From: Nocardioides albidus
GTDB taxonomy: Bacteria > Actinomycetota > Actinomycetes > Propionibacteriales > Nocardioidaceae
Assembly (NCBI RefSeq): GCF_006335005.1
Contig: NZ_VDMP01000026.1
Coordinates: 23,793-68,884 of the forward strand
DNA length: 45,092 nt
Reading direction: 5' to 3'
Shown: piece by piece, positions 23,530-31,243 of the stretch
How positions within the stretch are numbered: the stretch's first letter is position 1
Layout: each line of letters begins with the position of its first letter
The notes under the pieces: model-generated
What the model was told of the DNA's origin: nothing
The model's database searches: none
What the model saw: only the letters and a program-made list of their open reading frames with translations
Translations under genes and position numbers: made by a program

Positions 23530-24429
23530 ATGCCCACCTCGCCCGCGCCCGCCGTCGACCGCTCCGGTCTGCGGCTGATGCACGTCCACGCCCACCCCGA
23601 CGACGAGTCGAGCAAGGGTGCCGCGTCGACGGCCATGTACGCCGCGCAGGGCGCCGACGTGCGCGTGGTCACCTGCACCGGCGGGGAGCGCGGGTCGATC
23701 CTCAACCCCAAGATGGACCGTCCGGAGATCCTCGAGAACATCACCGAGGTGCGCCGCCAGGAGATGGAGCGGGCCCGCGACATCCTCGGGATCTCCCAGA
23801 CCTGGCTGGGCTTCGTCGACTCCGGCTGGCCCGAGGGCGACCCGAAGCCGCCGCTGCCCGAGGGCTGCTTCGCCGTCGTCCCGCTGGAGGAGGCGACCGA
23901 GCGGCTGGTGCGCCAGATCCGCGAGTTCCGGCCCCACGTCGTGACGACGTACGACGAGCGCGGCGGCTACCCGCACCCCGACCACATCCGCTGCCACGAG
24001 GTGAGCGTGGCCGCGTTCGAGGCGGCCGGCGACCCGGACCGCTTCCCGGACGCGGGGGAGCCGTGGCAGCCGCTGAAGCTCTACTACCACCACTCGTTCA
24101 ACCGCCCGCGGATGCAGGCGCTGCACGACGCGATGCTCGAGCACGGTCTCGACTCGCCGTGGGGCGAGCGGCTCGCCGAGTGGAAGCCCGAGCCGGACTG
24201 GGACGCCCGGATCACCACGCGGGTGCCGTGCCCCGACTACTTCGGCGTGCGCGACCAGGCGCTGCTCGCGCACGCGACGCAGATCGACCCCGACGGCCAC
24301 TGGTTCGCCATCCCGCGCGAGATCCAGGTGGAGGTGTGGCCGACCGAGGACTACGAGCTGGTGGTGAGCCACGTCGCGTCCCCGACCCCCGAGGACGACC
24401 TGTTCGCCGGGGTCACCGCCGAGGCCTGA
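23530..24429 (+). CDS. mca: Mca, mycothiol S-conjugate amidase
   Basis: LmbE-type zinc amidase of 299 aa. It cleaves mycothiol S-conjugates of toxins and antibiotics into GlcN-Ins and a mercapturic acid, which is exported. Metal motifs are A-H22-P-D-D-E26 and H149-P-D-H152 ([14 protein letters not shown]). The first motif runs on as E-S-S-K-G, the Mca form, unlike MshB at 2.5 kb. [21 protein letters not shown] and the end [12 protein letters not shown] fit the family. Length equals the usual 290-300 aa. A small membrane protein gene follows after 12 bp, as with Rv1083. Confidence 0.95.
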   Translation: MPTSPAPAVDRSGLRLMHVHAHPDDESSKGAASTAMYAAQGADVRVVTCTGGERGSILNPKMDRPEILENITEVRRQEMERARDILGISQTWLGFVDSGWPEGDPKPPLPEGCFAVVPLEEATERLVRQIREFRPHVVTTYDERGGYPHPDHIRCHEVSVAAFEAAGDPDRFPDAGEPWQPLKLYYHHSFNRPRMQALHDAMLEHGLDSPWGERLAEWKPEPDWDARITTRVPCPDYFGVRDQALLAHATQIDPDGHWFAIPREIQVEVWPTEDYELVVSHVASPTPEDDLFAGVTAEA

Positions 24430-24435
24430 CACACT
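24430..24435 (+). promoter_or_regulatory. -10 box (CACACT) directly after the mca stop
   Basis: Hexamer with A2 and T6, 6 nt before ATG 24442. It could start a separate leaderless mRNA, although read-through from mca is equally likely. Confidence 0.35.
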
Positions 24436-24441
24436 GGGAGC

Positions 24442-24687
24442 ATGCTCGCCGCCGTCGCCACCCAGGCTCTCGTGTTCGCCAAGGACAAGCCGGTCGACCA
24501 GGACACCAACATCGTGGCCGGCTGGACGGCGTTCTGGGTCTTCCTCGGGCTGATCCTCGCCGTGGCCGTGATCGGCTGGGCGCTGACCCGCAGCCTGCGC
24601 ACGGCCGCCCGGGCCAAGGACGCCGGCGTGTACGGCGACGAGCCGGTCGTCGACGACGACACCGACGGCGGTCAGCCCAGCAGGTAG
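24442..24687 (+). CDS. Small single-pass membrane protein downstream of mca (Rv1083-like), 81 aa
   Basis: One membrane helix (AFWVFLGLILAVAVIGWAL) is preceded by KDKPVDQDTN and followed by a basic patch (TRSLRTAARAKDAG) and an acidic tail. Size and place after mca match Rv1083 of M. tuberculosis (recalled). Function unknown; a link with Mca is positional. The last 16 bp overlap the TetR gene on the other strand. Confidence 0.8.
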   Translation: MLAAVATQALVFAKDKPVDQDTNIVAGWTAFWVFLGLILAVAVIGWALTRSLRTAARAKDAGVYGDEPVVDDDTDGGQPSR

Positions 24688-25265
24688 CCGCCCACCAGGG
24701 CGAGCACCTCGTCGAGCAGCTGCTCGCGGGTCACGACGTCGGGCTGGTCGAGGACCCAGCGCATCGACAGGTTCTCGATCGCCAGGACCACCACCCACGC
24801 GGCGACGGCCGGATGGGGCCGGTGCGTGACGTCGGGACGGGCGGCGAGATAGGTCGCGATGAGCTCGCGCACGCGTCGTTCGAGCGCGGCGCGGCGCTCC
24901 CGGCTGCGCTGGACCGGCAGCTCCTCGGCGACCACGCGCAGCAGCTCGCGGTCGGCCTCGAGCGCGGTGAGCAGCGCGTCGGCGGTCGCGCGCACCATGG
25001 CGGGCCCGAACTCCGCGATCCGGTCGGCCAGCGACGCGGCGACCCGCTCGGCCACCTCGTCCCAGTAGCGGTCGATGACGACGTCGAGGATGGCCGTCTT
25101 GTCCGGGAAGTACTGGTAGAGCGAGCCGGGGCTGACCCCGGCGACGGTCGCGACGCGGTTGGTGCTGAACGCGTCGTACCCGCGCTCGACGAGGACGCTG
25201 CGCCCCGCGGCGACGATCCGCTCCACCATCGCCTTCGAACGGGCCTGCTGGGGGGACTTGCGCAT
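24672..25265 (-). CDS. TetR family regulator, divergent from the DUF2236 gene, 197 aa
   Basis: The N-terminal HTH is canonical: SKAMVERIVAAGRSVLVERGYDAFSTNRVATVAGVSPGSLYQYFPDK, with the usual G-x-x-x-x-x-T-N and the recognition helix SPGSLYQYF. Residues 60-197 are the helical ligand-binding part, ending VLALVGGYLLG. ATG 25265 has GGAG about 8 nt upstream. The divergent neighbour is a DUF2236 oxygenase-like gene. The 60-bp intergenic region has the palindrome AATGC-GA-GCATT at 25293-25304, a plausible operator for both. A regulator of TetR type also controls lcp genes in rubber-degrading actinobacteria. The ligand is unknown. Confidence 0.88.
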   Translation of the reverse strand: MRKSPQQARSKAMVERIVAAGRSVLVERGYDAFSTNRVATVAGVSPGSLYQYFPDKTAILDVVIDRYWDEVAERVAASLADRIAEFGPAMVRATADALLTALEADRELLRVVAEELPVQRSRERRAALERRVRELIATYLAARPDVTHRPHPAVAAWVVVLAIENLSMRWVLDQPDVVTREQLLDEVLALVGGYLLG

Positions 25266-25292
25266 GGAGCTGCTCCGCCTGGTTGCGACTTG

Positions 25293-25304
25293 AATGCGAG
25301 CATT
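25293..25304. promoter_or_regulatory. TetR operator candidate
   Basis: AATGCGAGCATT is a 12-bp near-palindrome (arms AATGC/GCATT, 2-nt centre). It lies midway between the divergent TetR and DUF2236 starts. Confidence 0.45.
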
Positions 25305-25325
25305 GACTCGCGTCACGATCATGAC

Positions 25326-26597
25326 ATGACCGCAGAGCTCGACGCCAGCCCGACGACGCCCGCCTCGGCGTCGTACCCGACGAGGTTCCGCGCCGGCGGG
25401 GAGCGCAACGAGCGGCTCGGGCGCGCGCTCAAGGTGGTCGGCCGGGTGCGCGGGGTCGACGAGGCGCTGCTCGACCGGATCGGGCGGGCCATGCTCGAGC
25501 GCGACGAGCTCGGCGCGCGGCTCGCGGACGCGATCCGGTTGCGAGGGGACGCCGCGGGACGGGTGCGGATGGACCAGGTACGACGCGCGCTCGAGGGCGG
25601 GCTGAGCGCCGTACCCGATGCGCCGCCGGCGCTCGCCGAGCTCCTCTCCGAGGTCGAGACCGATCCCGCCTGGCTCGACCGCGCGCTGGTCGAGGAGGGC
25701 GCCCGTGTCTTCCGACGGCTCGGGCAGAACGCGCAGGACGTCCTGCTGCAGCTCTCCCTCGTCGGCGGCTACCGGTTCGGCGGGCCGACCGACCTGCTGG
25801 TCGCGACCGGCGGGCTCACCGGCGAGCAGACCCTGCGCCGTCTCGCCGAGACCCAGAAGTGGGGCGCGAGCCTCACCGAGCCGCACTCCCTCCTCCCGCC
25901 GCGTGACGGCCGCGCGCCCGGCGAGGGCTGGCGGCTCACCGTCCACGTCCGCCTCATGCACGCGCTGGTCAACCACGCGTTCGAGGACAGCTGGGACACC
26001 GAGCAGTGGGGGCTCCCGATCAACCAGGCCGACCAGGCCTCCACCCTCGGGCTGTTCGACGGGGTGCTGATCATCGGCTCCCGGGCCCTCGGCGTACCGA
26101 TCCCGCCGGCGGAGTCCCGGGCGCTCATGCACCTGTGGAGGTACGTCGGCTGGCTGATGGGAGTCCACGACGACTTCCTCGTCGACGACGAGTGGGAGCG
26201 CCACCGCATCGACTACCACGTCCTGCTCGCGCAGGGGCCGCTCACCGACGCCGGGCCGCGGCTGGCGCAGGCCGTGGTCGAGGCGCAGGCGCTGCGCCGC
26301 TACCCCGGCTGGCCCGCACCGCTCCAGGCCCTGCGAGCGCGCTACGAGCGCGAGCGGCTGCTCTCGATGCTGACTGCGTTCCTCGGTCCGCAGAGCATGC
26401 GCGAGCTCGGGCTCCCGCTGCGCCCGCCGTGGGCGCACGCCTATCTCCTGGTGCTCAACACGCTGCGCTATCGCGTGCTGAAGCGGCTGCCGGGCGGCCG
26501 CGACCGGCTGGCGCACTGGGGTGCACGGCGGGCGCAGTGGCTGCTCGACAGCTACTTCCAGGGGGACCGCGAGGACGTCGGCGAGCTCAGCCGGTGA
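25326..26597 (+). CDS. DUF2236 oxygenase-like protein (MpaB/latex-clearing-protein family), 423 aa
   Basis: The heme-ligand region reads [14 protein letters not shown] with His212 in the position of the axial His of Lcp (family R-L-M-H-A). A second family stretch is [21 protein letters not shown] helical C-terminus follows. Lcp enzymes cleave polyisoprene; other DUF2236 proteins have different or unknown substrates. The protein lacks a clear signal peptide, whereas many secreted Lcp proteins have one, so a cytoplasmic relative is more likely. Divergent from a TetR gene with a shared operator candidate. Start ATG 25326; an upstream ATG at 25321 is out of frame. Confidence 0.75.
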   Translation: MTAELDASPTTPASASYPTRFRAGGERNERLGRALKVVGRVRGVDEALLDRIGRAMLERDELGARLADAIRLRGDAAGRVRMDQVRRALEGGLSAVPDAPPALAELLSEVETDPAWLDRALVEEGARVFRRLGQNAQDVLLQLSLVGGYRFGGPTDLLVATGGLTGEQTLRRLAETQKWGASLTEPHSLLPPRDGRAPGEGWRLTVHVRLMHALVNHAFEDSWDTEQWGLPINQADQASTLGLFDGVLIIGSRALGVPIPPAESRALMHLWRYVGWLMGVHDDFLVDDEWERHRIDYHVLLAQGPLTDAGPRLAQAVVEAQALRRYPGWPAPLQALRARYERERLLSMLTAFLGPQSMRELGLPLRPPWAHAYLLVLNTLRYRVLKRLPGGRDRLAHWGARRAQWLLDSYFQGDREDVGELSR

Positions 26598-27123
26598 GGC
26601 CGGGGTCGGCGGCCTCGACGGGCCGGCCGGTGTCACGCACCAGGTAGACCCAGGGGAAGGCGCGGCAGCCGACCTCCCAGCCGTCGCGCTCGTACCTTGC
26701 AAGCCCGCCGGACCACAGGACCCTCTTGTGCTCCCAACGGGTGGGTGTGCGGACCATGCGGTGGCGCAGCAGGCCGGCGCCGGTCGTGCGCCAGCCGAGC
26801 CGGCCGGCCAGGTCGAGCTCCTGCATCTCGTCGAAGGCGGTCACCGGGCCGAGCCAGCGCTCCTCGGCACCGGGCGGTGCGCCCGCGGCTGCCCGGGCCG
26901 GCTCGCGGCCGAAGCGCTGTTGGGCCGCCTGCCGGGTGAGGCCGAGGGTGCTCCCGATCGCCGACCAGCTGTGCCCCGCGGCGCGGGCGGCGTTGACCGC
27001 CTGCTGGAGGAGGTCGCCGGTCACGACGTCGGCATCCGCCGTACGACGCACCACGGCCAGCTCGTCCTTCGCGTCGGCGCCCGCGAGGATCGCGCGCCCG
27101 ATCGTCTCGGCGAGGTTGCTCAC
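26587..27123 (-). CDS. HTH protein (homeodomain/sigma-4-like), second gene of a membrane/HTH operon, 178 aa
   Basis: Residues about 35-70 form a helix-turn-helix, [35 protein letters not shown], resembling sigma-70 region 4 or a transposase-type HTH. The rest is basic and aromatic ([25 protein letters not shown]), with no catalytic motif. Similar proteins with a G-x-S-W-x-x-I-G HTH are frequent in actinobacteria, but their targets are unclear. It starts at GTG 27123, overlapping the stop of the upstream membrane gene by GTGA. It is the obvious candidate to bind the twin sites ahead of the operon (inference). The 3' end overlaps the DUF2236 gene by 11 bp. Confidence 0.7.
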   Translation of the reverse strand: MSNLAETIGRAILAGADAKDELAVVRRTADADVVTGDLLQQAVNAARAAGHSWSAIGSTLGLTRQAAQQRFGREPARAAAGAPPGAEERWLGPVTAFDEMQELDLAGRLGWRTTGAGLLRHRMVRTPTRWEHKRVLWSGGLARYERDGWEVGCRAFPWVYLVRDTGRPVEAADPGLTG

Positions 27124-27317
27124 CGGTCGTCGCGGCTGGGGAGCCACAGGCCGCGGTCGCCCCGCTTGCGGAGCCGGGCCGAGAGGGTGGCGACGCCGAT
27201 CAGGATGAGCGCGACGCCGGCGCCCTGGCCCAGGCCGCGGCCCAGACCGTCGAGCGGGAACGAGGTCATGACCGCGGCGATCCCGACCAGGATGGTGGCG
27301 ATGGACTTGTCGAGCAT
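27120..27317 (-). CDS. Small membrane protein, first gene of the HTH operon, 65 aa
   Basis: Two short hydrophobic segments ([15 protein letters not shown] and [14 protein letters not shown]) separated by a polar glycine-rich turn, then a basic tail ([17 protein letters not shown]). Translation is coupled to the HTH gene by the GTGA overlap. A full promoter is readable: -35 TTGACG (complement of 27348-27353), 18-bp spacer, -10 TAGCGT (complement of 27324-27329), and ATG 27317 six nt after the -10 box. Function unknown. Confidence 0.72.
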   Translation of the reverse strand: MLDKSIATILVGIAAVMTSFPLDGLGRGLGQGAGVALILIGVATLSARLRKRGDRGLWLPSRDDR

Positions 27318-27318
27318 G

Positions 27319-27337
27319 CGTCAACGCTATGTTGACG
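27319..27337. promoter_or_regulatory. Operator site 1, CGTCAA-N7-TTGACG, over the -10 box
   Basis: Perfect inverted repeat (arms CGTCAAC/GTTGACG, centre GCTAT) that covers the -10 box and transcription start of the membrane/HTH operon. Confidence 0.6.
27324..27329 (-). promoter_or_regulatory. -10 box (TAGCGT) of the membrane/HTH operon
   Basis: Minus-strand hexamer 6 nt before ATG 27317 and 18 bp from TTGACG (complement of 27348-27353), the clearest -35/-10 pair in the window. Confidence 0.65.
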
Positions 27338-27347
27338 ATGCCGCGAG

Positions 27348-27366
27348 CGTCAAGGATTCGTTGACG
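27348..27366. promoter_or_regulatory. Operator site 2, CGTCAA-N7-TTGACG, over the -35 box
   Basis: Same 19-bp pattern as site 1 with a different centre (GGATTCG), 29 bp away centre to centre. It contains the -35 box. Confidence 0.6.
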
Positions 27367-27417
27367 TTCGGCTCGGGGCGCGGGGCGCGGGGTGCGGGCA
27401 GTGGCCGGACGCGGAGC

Positions 27418-27448
27418 GGAGCCGGACCCCGCGTGGGGTGCCGGCTCC
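27418..27448 (-). terminator. Hairpin terminator after the acidic lipoprotein gene
   Basis: GGAGCCGG (27418-27425) pairs with CCGGCTCC (27441-27448), and CCCC with GGGG inside, around a GCGT loop. It lies 18 bp beyond the lipoprotein stop and has no T-tract. Confidence 0.75.
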
Positions 27449-27466
27449 GCTGTGTGTCGTACTCGA

Positions 27467-27916
27467 TCAGCTGACGGACTTCGTGCAGGTGGTCTGCGCG
27501 TCGGTGAAGAGCTTGGCGTCGGCCGGGTCGATGCCCGCGGCGTTGCCGTCCTCGAGCGCCTCCAGCGTGGCGACGGACGCGTCGTCGTAGACCGCGTCGA
27601 CGAAGCAGGTGACGACCTTGTTCACCAGGTCGGCAGGCATCTCCATGCCGGACTGCTTGCCGGTGTCCAGGACGATCTTCGTGTAGCCCTCGATCACGTC
27701 GTCGCGGTCGGGCTTGTCGCCGTCGGCCTCCGGCGCGTCGTTGTCGTCCGCGGTGTCGTCGGTGTCCGCGGTGTCGTCGGCGTCGTTCGCGTCCGACGAC
27801 TGCGAGGTCGAGTCCTTGGTGTCGGGCTCGTCCGCGTCGTCGCTCCCGCAAGCGGTCAGCAGCCCCGAGAGTCCGAGGGTGGCAACCAGGAGCAGGCCCG
27901 GGATCGTTCTACGCAT
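27467..27916 (-). CDS. Acidic lipoprotein with Asp/Thr-rich linker, 149 aa
   Basis: Signal peptide [18 protein letters not shown], then L-T-A-C with Cys23. A 45-residue linker built almost only from Asp, Ala, Thr, Ser and Glu follows, then a small helical domain ([19 protein letters not shown], then [15 protein letters not shown]) with two Cys that may pair. The layout resembles small DUF732-like secreted actinobacterial proteins, but the assignment is not certain. GGAGG lies about 13 nt before ATG 27916. Transcribed alone and closed by a strong hairpin. Confidence 0.75.
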   Translation of the reverse strand: MRRTIPGLLLVATLGLSGLLTACGSDDADEPDTKDSTSQSSDANDADDTADTDDTADDNDAPEADGDKPDRDDVIEGYTKIVLDTGKQSGMEMPADLVNKVVTCFVDAVYDDASVATLEALEDGNAAGIDPADAKLFTDAQTTCTKSVS

Positions 27917-28037
27917 CGTGTTCGGTTTCCCTCCGTGTCGGTCGGGACGCCATCGTCTTGACGCCCCGCGGAGGCGTCCTACCCAACTCCTGGGCCACGA
28001 ACCTTCTCGCCCGTCGCGCGATGTCGGCGGTCTGTGT

Positions 28038-28043
28038 CACATT
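28038..28043 (+). promoter_or_regulatory. -10 box (CACATT) that decides the start of the YjbR-like gene
   Basis: Hexamer with A2 and T6, 7 nt before GTG 28051. It favours this start over the in-frame ATG 28021. Confidence 0.4.
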
Positions 28044-28050
28044 CGTCGGC

Positions 28051-28434
28051 GTGCCCCGCCCGACCCGTCCCGACGTCCCCGGCGCCTACGTCGCCCGGCT
28101 GCGCGCGATCTTCGCCCGCCTGCCCGCCTGTCGCGAGGAGGACGCCTGGGTCGGCGTGCGCTGGCGGGTGGAGGGGACGACGGCGACCGTGGCGCACGTC
28201 TTCGGCGGCGAGGACCAGTTGTTCCGGATCGTCTTCCGCGCCGAGCCCGAGGAGGTGATGGCGTTCCAGCACCTCGGGGCGCCGTACTTCAAGGCCGAGT
28301 GGGGAGGCAACGTCGTCGGGATGATCGTCGACGACGACACCGACTGGGTCGAGGTAGGCGAGCTGCTGACCGACTCGTTCTGCCTGCAGGCGCCGCAGCG
28401 CCTGGTCGACCTCGTCGACCGACCGGGAGCCTGA
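28051..28434 (+). CDS. MmcQ/YjbR family protein, 127 aa
   Basis: Typical YjbR pattern: YVARLRAIFARLPACREEDAWVGVRWRVEG, an FGGEDQLFRIVFRAEPEE strand-helix, GAPYFKAEWGGNVVGMIVDDDTDW, then VGELLTDSFCLQAPQRLVDLV. YjbR proteins have a CyaY-like fold and are thought to bind nucleic acid, but no activity is established. Length is normal with the GTG 28051 start. It converges with the thioesterase gene, with 14 bp between stops. Confidence 0.8.
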   Translation: MPRPTRPDVPGAYVARLRAIFARLPACREEDAWVGVRWRVEGTTATVAHVFGGEDQLFRIVFRAEPEEVMAFQHLGAPYFKAEWGGNVVGMIVDDDTDWVEVGELLTDSFCLQAPQRLVDLVDRPGA

Positions 28435-28448
28435 GCCCTGAGACAGGG

Positions 28449-29120
28449 TCAGCCCTCCGCGGAGCGCGACCAGCCCTGCTCGGTCTCGGCGAGCGGAGCC
28501 CAGCTCGGGATGAGGAACAGCCCGGTCGCCTCGACGGCCGCGTCCTCGCCGCGGACCCCGATCTGCGCCTCGACGGTGATCTTGCGGCCCTCCTCGTGGG
28601 CGATCCGGGCCTCCATCCGCACCGGCCCCAGCGGCAGCGGACGCCGGTAGCGCAGGGTCAGCGTCCCGGTCATCGTGAGCCGACGGAAGCCGCTCGCCGT
28701 CTCGCCCATGATCTGGTCGAGCATGAGCGCGGACACGCCGCCGTGGACCATGCCCGGAGGACCTTCGTACGCCGCGCCGAGGGTCATCTCGGCGTACGCG
28801 CTGCCGAACCCGTCGTGGACGATGTCGACCGGTGGCGCGACGGCGTTGCCGCGCCCGACGACGGCGTTGCCCCAGTTCCAGCTGCGGCCCTCGGAGTTGT
28901 AGCGGACGCCGGCCGGCCCGGGGAGCTGGGCGGTGCGCAGCCGCGCGACCAGGCCGTCGACCTCGGCGCGGACCGCGGCCAGCTCGTCGTCGGCGACGGT
29001 GGTGCGGATCGTCGCGTCGACCAGGTCGCGCACCGAGTCCGCGAGCGCGGAGACGGCCTTCTCGCGACGCTCGACCTCGTCGGTCGGGACCTCGTCGTGG
29101 ATGAACATCCCCATCGTCAT
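28449..29120 (-). CDS. PaaI-type hotdog thioesterase, 223 aa
   Basis: The C-terminal hotdog domain (about 90-205) shows GPPGMVHGGVSALMLDQIMGET, the helix that carries the thioesterase signature H-G-G, and TGTLTLRYRRPLPLGPVRMEARI. Such enzymes hydrolyse acyl-CoA esters, often of aromatic or fatty acids. The N-terminal 85 residues (DEVERREKAVSALADSVRDLVDATI) form a helical extension that short PaaI proteins lack. It is divergent from an enoyl-CoA hydratase gene, so the two may serve the same acyl-CoA route. ATG 29120 follows GACAAT by 6 nt; ATG 29114 is possible. Confidence 0.83.
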   Translation of the reverse strand: MTMGMFIHDEVPTDEVERREKAVSALADSVRDLVDATIRTTVADDELAAVRAEVDGLVARLRTAQLPGPAGVRYNSEGRSWNWGNAVVGRGNAVAPPVDIVHDGFGSAYAEMTLGAAYEGPPGMVHGGVSALMLDQIMGETASGFRRLTMTGTLTLRYRRPLPLGPVRMEARIAHEEGRKITVEAQIGVRGEDAAVEATGLFLIPSWAPLAETEQGWSRSAEG

Positions 29121-29123
29121 CCC

Positions 29124-29129
29124 TAGATT
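29124..29129 (+). promoter_or_regulatory. -10 box (TAGATT) of the enoyl-CoA hydratase gene, overlapping a divergent -10
   Basis: TANNNT hexamer 7 nt before ATG 29137. It shares three bases with the minus-strand box at 29127-29132. Confidence 0.55.
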
Positions 29130-29132
29130 GTC
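29127..29132 (-). promoter_or_regulatory. -10 box (GACAAT) of the thioesterase gene, overlapping a divergent -10
   Basis: Minus-strand hexamer, 6 nt before ATG 29120, sharing 29127-29129 with the plus-strand box. Confidence 0.5.
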
Positions 29133-29136
29133 GTGC

Positions 29137-29913
29137 ATGAGTGACCCCGCTCCCGATGCCGCCCCCGCCGTGCAGACGATCCGCGTCGAGCGCACCCTGG
29201 TCATCGGGCTCGACCGGCCGACCAAGCGCAACGCGATCAACGGCGCGGTGACCCGTGGACTCGACGAGGCCCTCAACCTGCTCGAGGACGACGCGGACCT
29301 GTGGTGCGGCGTACTCACCGGCGGCCCGTCGGTGTTCTCGGCCGGCGCGGACCTCGCCGAGGGGCCGGGGGAGCCGACCGCGCGCGGCGGCATCGCCGGG
29401 ATCATGGCGCGCGTGCGGCCCAAGCCGCTGATCGCCGCCGTGGAGGGCTACGCGCTCGGCGGCGGGCTCGAGCTGGTCCTGTGCTGCGACCTGATCGTGG
29501 CGTCCCGGACCGCCACCTTCGGCTTCCCCGAGGTCAGGCGCGGACTGATCCCGGACTTCGGCGGGGTGTTCCGCGCGCCGCGCGTGCTGCCCGCCAACGT
29601 CGCCAGGGAGATGTTGCTGACCGGCGAGCCGATCGGCGCCGAGCGGGCCGAGCGCCTGGGCTTCGTCAACCGCCTCGTCGAGCCCGGTACGACGCTCGAC
29701 GTCGCGCTCGGCCTCGCCGCGGCGATCAACGGGAACGCTCCGCTGGCCGTGCGCGAGGCGCTGGCGTTGGCCCAGGCCGAGATCGACGGCGACGAGGAGG
29801 CCGCCTGGGCCGCCAGCCACGCCGCCCACGCCCGGCTGCTCGCCTCGGCGGACGTCGCCGAGGGGATCGGCGCGTTCCTCGAGCGGCGCGAGCCGCGCTG
29901 GACCGGACGCTGA
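29137..29913 (+). CDS. Enoyl-CoA hydratase/isomerase family protein, 258 aa
   Basis: Crotonase fold. The oxyanion-hole segments are SVFSAGADLAEG and AAVEGYALGGGLELVLCCD. The two Glu of the hydratase pair are both in place (GGGLEL and FGFPEVRRGLIPDFGG). A typical C-terminal helix set ends in GIGAFLERREPRW. It hydrates enoyl-CoA in fatty-acid or aromatic degradation; a crotonobetainyl or isomerase function cannot be excluded. Transcribed divergently from the hotdog thioesterase. The start is set by a leaderless -10. Its 3' end faces the desaturase across the 29.9-30.2 kb repeat region. Confidence 0.88.
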   Translation: MSDPAPDAAPAVQTIRVERTLVIGLDRPTKRNAINGAVTRGLDEALNLLEDDADLWCGVLTGGPSVFSAGADLAEGPGEPTARGGIAGIMARVRPKPLIAAVEGYALGGGLELVLCCDLIVASRTATFGFPEVRRGLIPDFGGVFRAPRVLPANVAREMLLTGEPIGAERAERLGFVNRLVEPGTTLDVALGLAAAINGNAPLAVREALALAQAEIDGDEEAAWAASHAAHARLLASADVAEGIGAFLERREPRWTGR

Positions 29914-29975
29914 CGCGACGTGGGGCTCCGCTCCGCTCGACTCTGCTCTGCTCTGCGCCGCGGTGGGTCGGGGAC

Positions 29976-30015
29976 GTCATACGTTGCGTGGGTTGGAGGC
30001 CACGATTCGTATGAC
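29976..30015 (-). repeat. 40-bp palindrome-ended repeat, copy 4 (reversed)
   Basis: Read on the minus strand it begins GTCATACGAATCGTGGCCT and ends CGTATGAC, two changes from copy 3. Confidence 0.9.
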
Positions 30016-30048
30016 GTCAGGTGGGTGACTCCGCGGTGGGTCGGGGAC

Positions 30049-30088
30049 GTCATACGTGGCGGGGGTTGGAGGCCACGATTCGTATGAC
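30049..30088 (-). repeat. 40-bp palindrome-ended repeat, copy 5 (reversed)
   Basis: Read on the minus strand it shares ends and core with copy 4 and lies 73 bp away. Both are in the 260-bp gap between convergent genes; the rest of that gap is G/C-rich simple sequence (CTCTGCTCTG runs at about 29940, GGAGCGGGG runs at about 30095). Confidence 0.9.
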
Positions 30089-30173
30089 CTCACCGCGGAG
30101 CGGGGAGCCGCGGGGCGGAGCGGGGCGGGGGCCAGGCCGAGCCGGGCGCGGCCCCCGACGAGCGGCCAGGGGG

Positions 30174-31133
30174 TCAGGTGACGACCGGCTCCGGCGTACC
30201 CGCGGCCTCCTTGCGCGCGCGGTGCTCGGCGCGGCGGTCGACGAACGCGGTGGCCTGGGCGTCGAGGGCCTCGAGGAAGGTGCCGAGGTCGTCGCGGGCC
30301 TGCTCGCCGACGCTGCCGAGGCCGGTGCGCTCGAACACGCCCCAGGCGCGCAGCACCGGCATGATCACGTCGTCGTGGTGCAGGCGAAGGTCGTAGATGC
30401 CGGCCTTGGCGATGATCATCGAGTTGCGGCGGAAGCCGGCCATGGTGGCGCCCGGCATCTCGAACCCGATCACCTCGTCGGCGATCGCGCGCATGGTCTC
30501 GTCCGGCGCGATGTCGAGGGCGGCCGCGACGATGTTGCGGTAGAAGATCATGTGCAGGTTCTCGTCCTTGGCGATCCGCGCGAGCAGCCGGTCGGCCACC
30601 GGGTCGCCGGTGACCTTCCCGGTGTTGCGGTGCGAGACGCGGGTCGCGAGCTCCTGGAAGGACACGTACGCGACGGCCTCCAGCGGGGTCTTGTCGCCGG
30701 AGTCGTAGCCCGTGGTCATGTAGTCCATCCGGGCCCGCTCGAGCTCGACCGGGTCGACGCCGCGGGTGACGACGAGGTAGTCGCGCAGCGCGATGCCGTG
30801 CCGGTTCTCCTCCGCCGTCCAGCGCCCGACCCACGTGCCCCAGGCGCCGTCGCGCCCGAAGCGGGTCGCGATCTCGCGGTGGTACGACGGCAGGTTGTCC
30901 TCGGTCAGCAGGTTGGTGAACATCGCGGCCTTGGCCGTGTCGGACAGGCGTGACTGCTCGGGCGCCCAGTCCTCGCCGCCGAGCATCGCGAAGTCGCGGC
31001 CCTCGCTCCACGGGATGTAGTCGTGGGGATGCCACTCCTGCGCGATCGCGAGGTGGCGGTCGAGGTTCTGCGCGACGACGGGCTCGAGCTCGTACAGCAG
31101 ATCGCCGGTGGTGCCGGGGTCGGTGCTGGTCAT
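30174..31133 (-). CDS. Acyl-[ACP] desaturase, DesA2-like ferritin-fold diiron enzyme, 319 aa
   Basis: Stearoyl-ACP desaturase type. Diiron ligand motifs are E-E-N-R-H (RWTAEENRHG) and D-E-N-L-H (IAKDENLHMIF), with the helical FQELATRVSHRNTGK between. The start DLLYELEPVVAQNLDRHLAIAQEWHPHDYIPW is characteristic of plant-type and mycobacterial desaturases. It introduces a double bond in an ACP-bound chain, needing an electron donor not seen here. Rv1094 (DesA2) lies near the same gene set in M. tuberculosis (recalled). ATG 31133 has AAGGAG (complement of 31140-31145) and a -10 TAGCCT (complement of 31161-31166), so a short leader exists. Confidence 0.88.
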   Translation of the reverse strand: MTSTDPGTTGDLLYELEPVVAQNLDRHLAIAQEWHPHDYIPWSEGRDFAMLGGEDWAPEQSRLSDTAKAAMFTNLLTEDNLPSYHREIATRFGRDGAWGTWVGRWTAEENRHGIALRDYLVVTRGVDPVELERARMDYMTTGYDSGDKTPLEAVAYVSFQELATRVSHRNTGKVTGDPVADRLLARIAKDENLHMIFYRNIVAAALDIAPDETMRAIADEVIGFEMPGATMAGFRRNSMIIAKAGIYDLRLHHDDVIMPVLRAWGVFERTGLGSVGEQARDDLGTFLEALDAQATAFVDRRAEHRARKEAAGTPEPVVT

Positions 31134-31208
31134 GGAGTGCTCCTTCCGGGCGGTCCTTGCAGGCTAGTGCGGATGCGACCGCGGGGCGAGGGCGTACTGT
31201 CACAAGGA

Positions 31209-31225
31209 GGAGCCACCCAGGCTCC
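31209..31225 (+). promoter_or_regulatory. Leader hairpin ahead of the small Lys-rich gene
   Basis: GGAGCC (31209-31214) pairs with GGCTCC (31220-31225) around ACCCA. It starts inside an AGGAGG that is too far from ATG 31244 to serve it. It could protect or regulate the transcript. Confidence 0.35.
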
Positions 31226-31243
31226 CTCTCAGAGAGAACCGCC

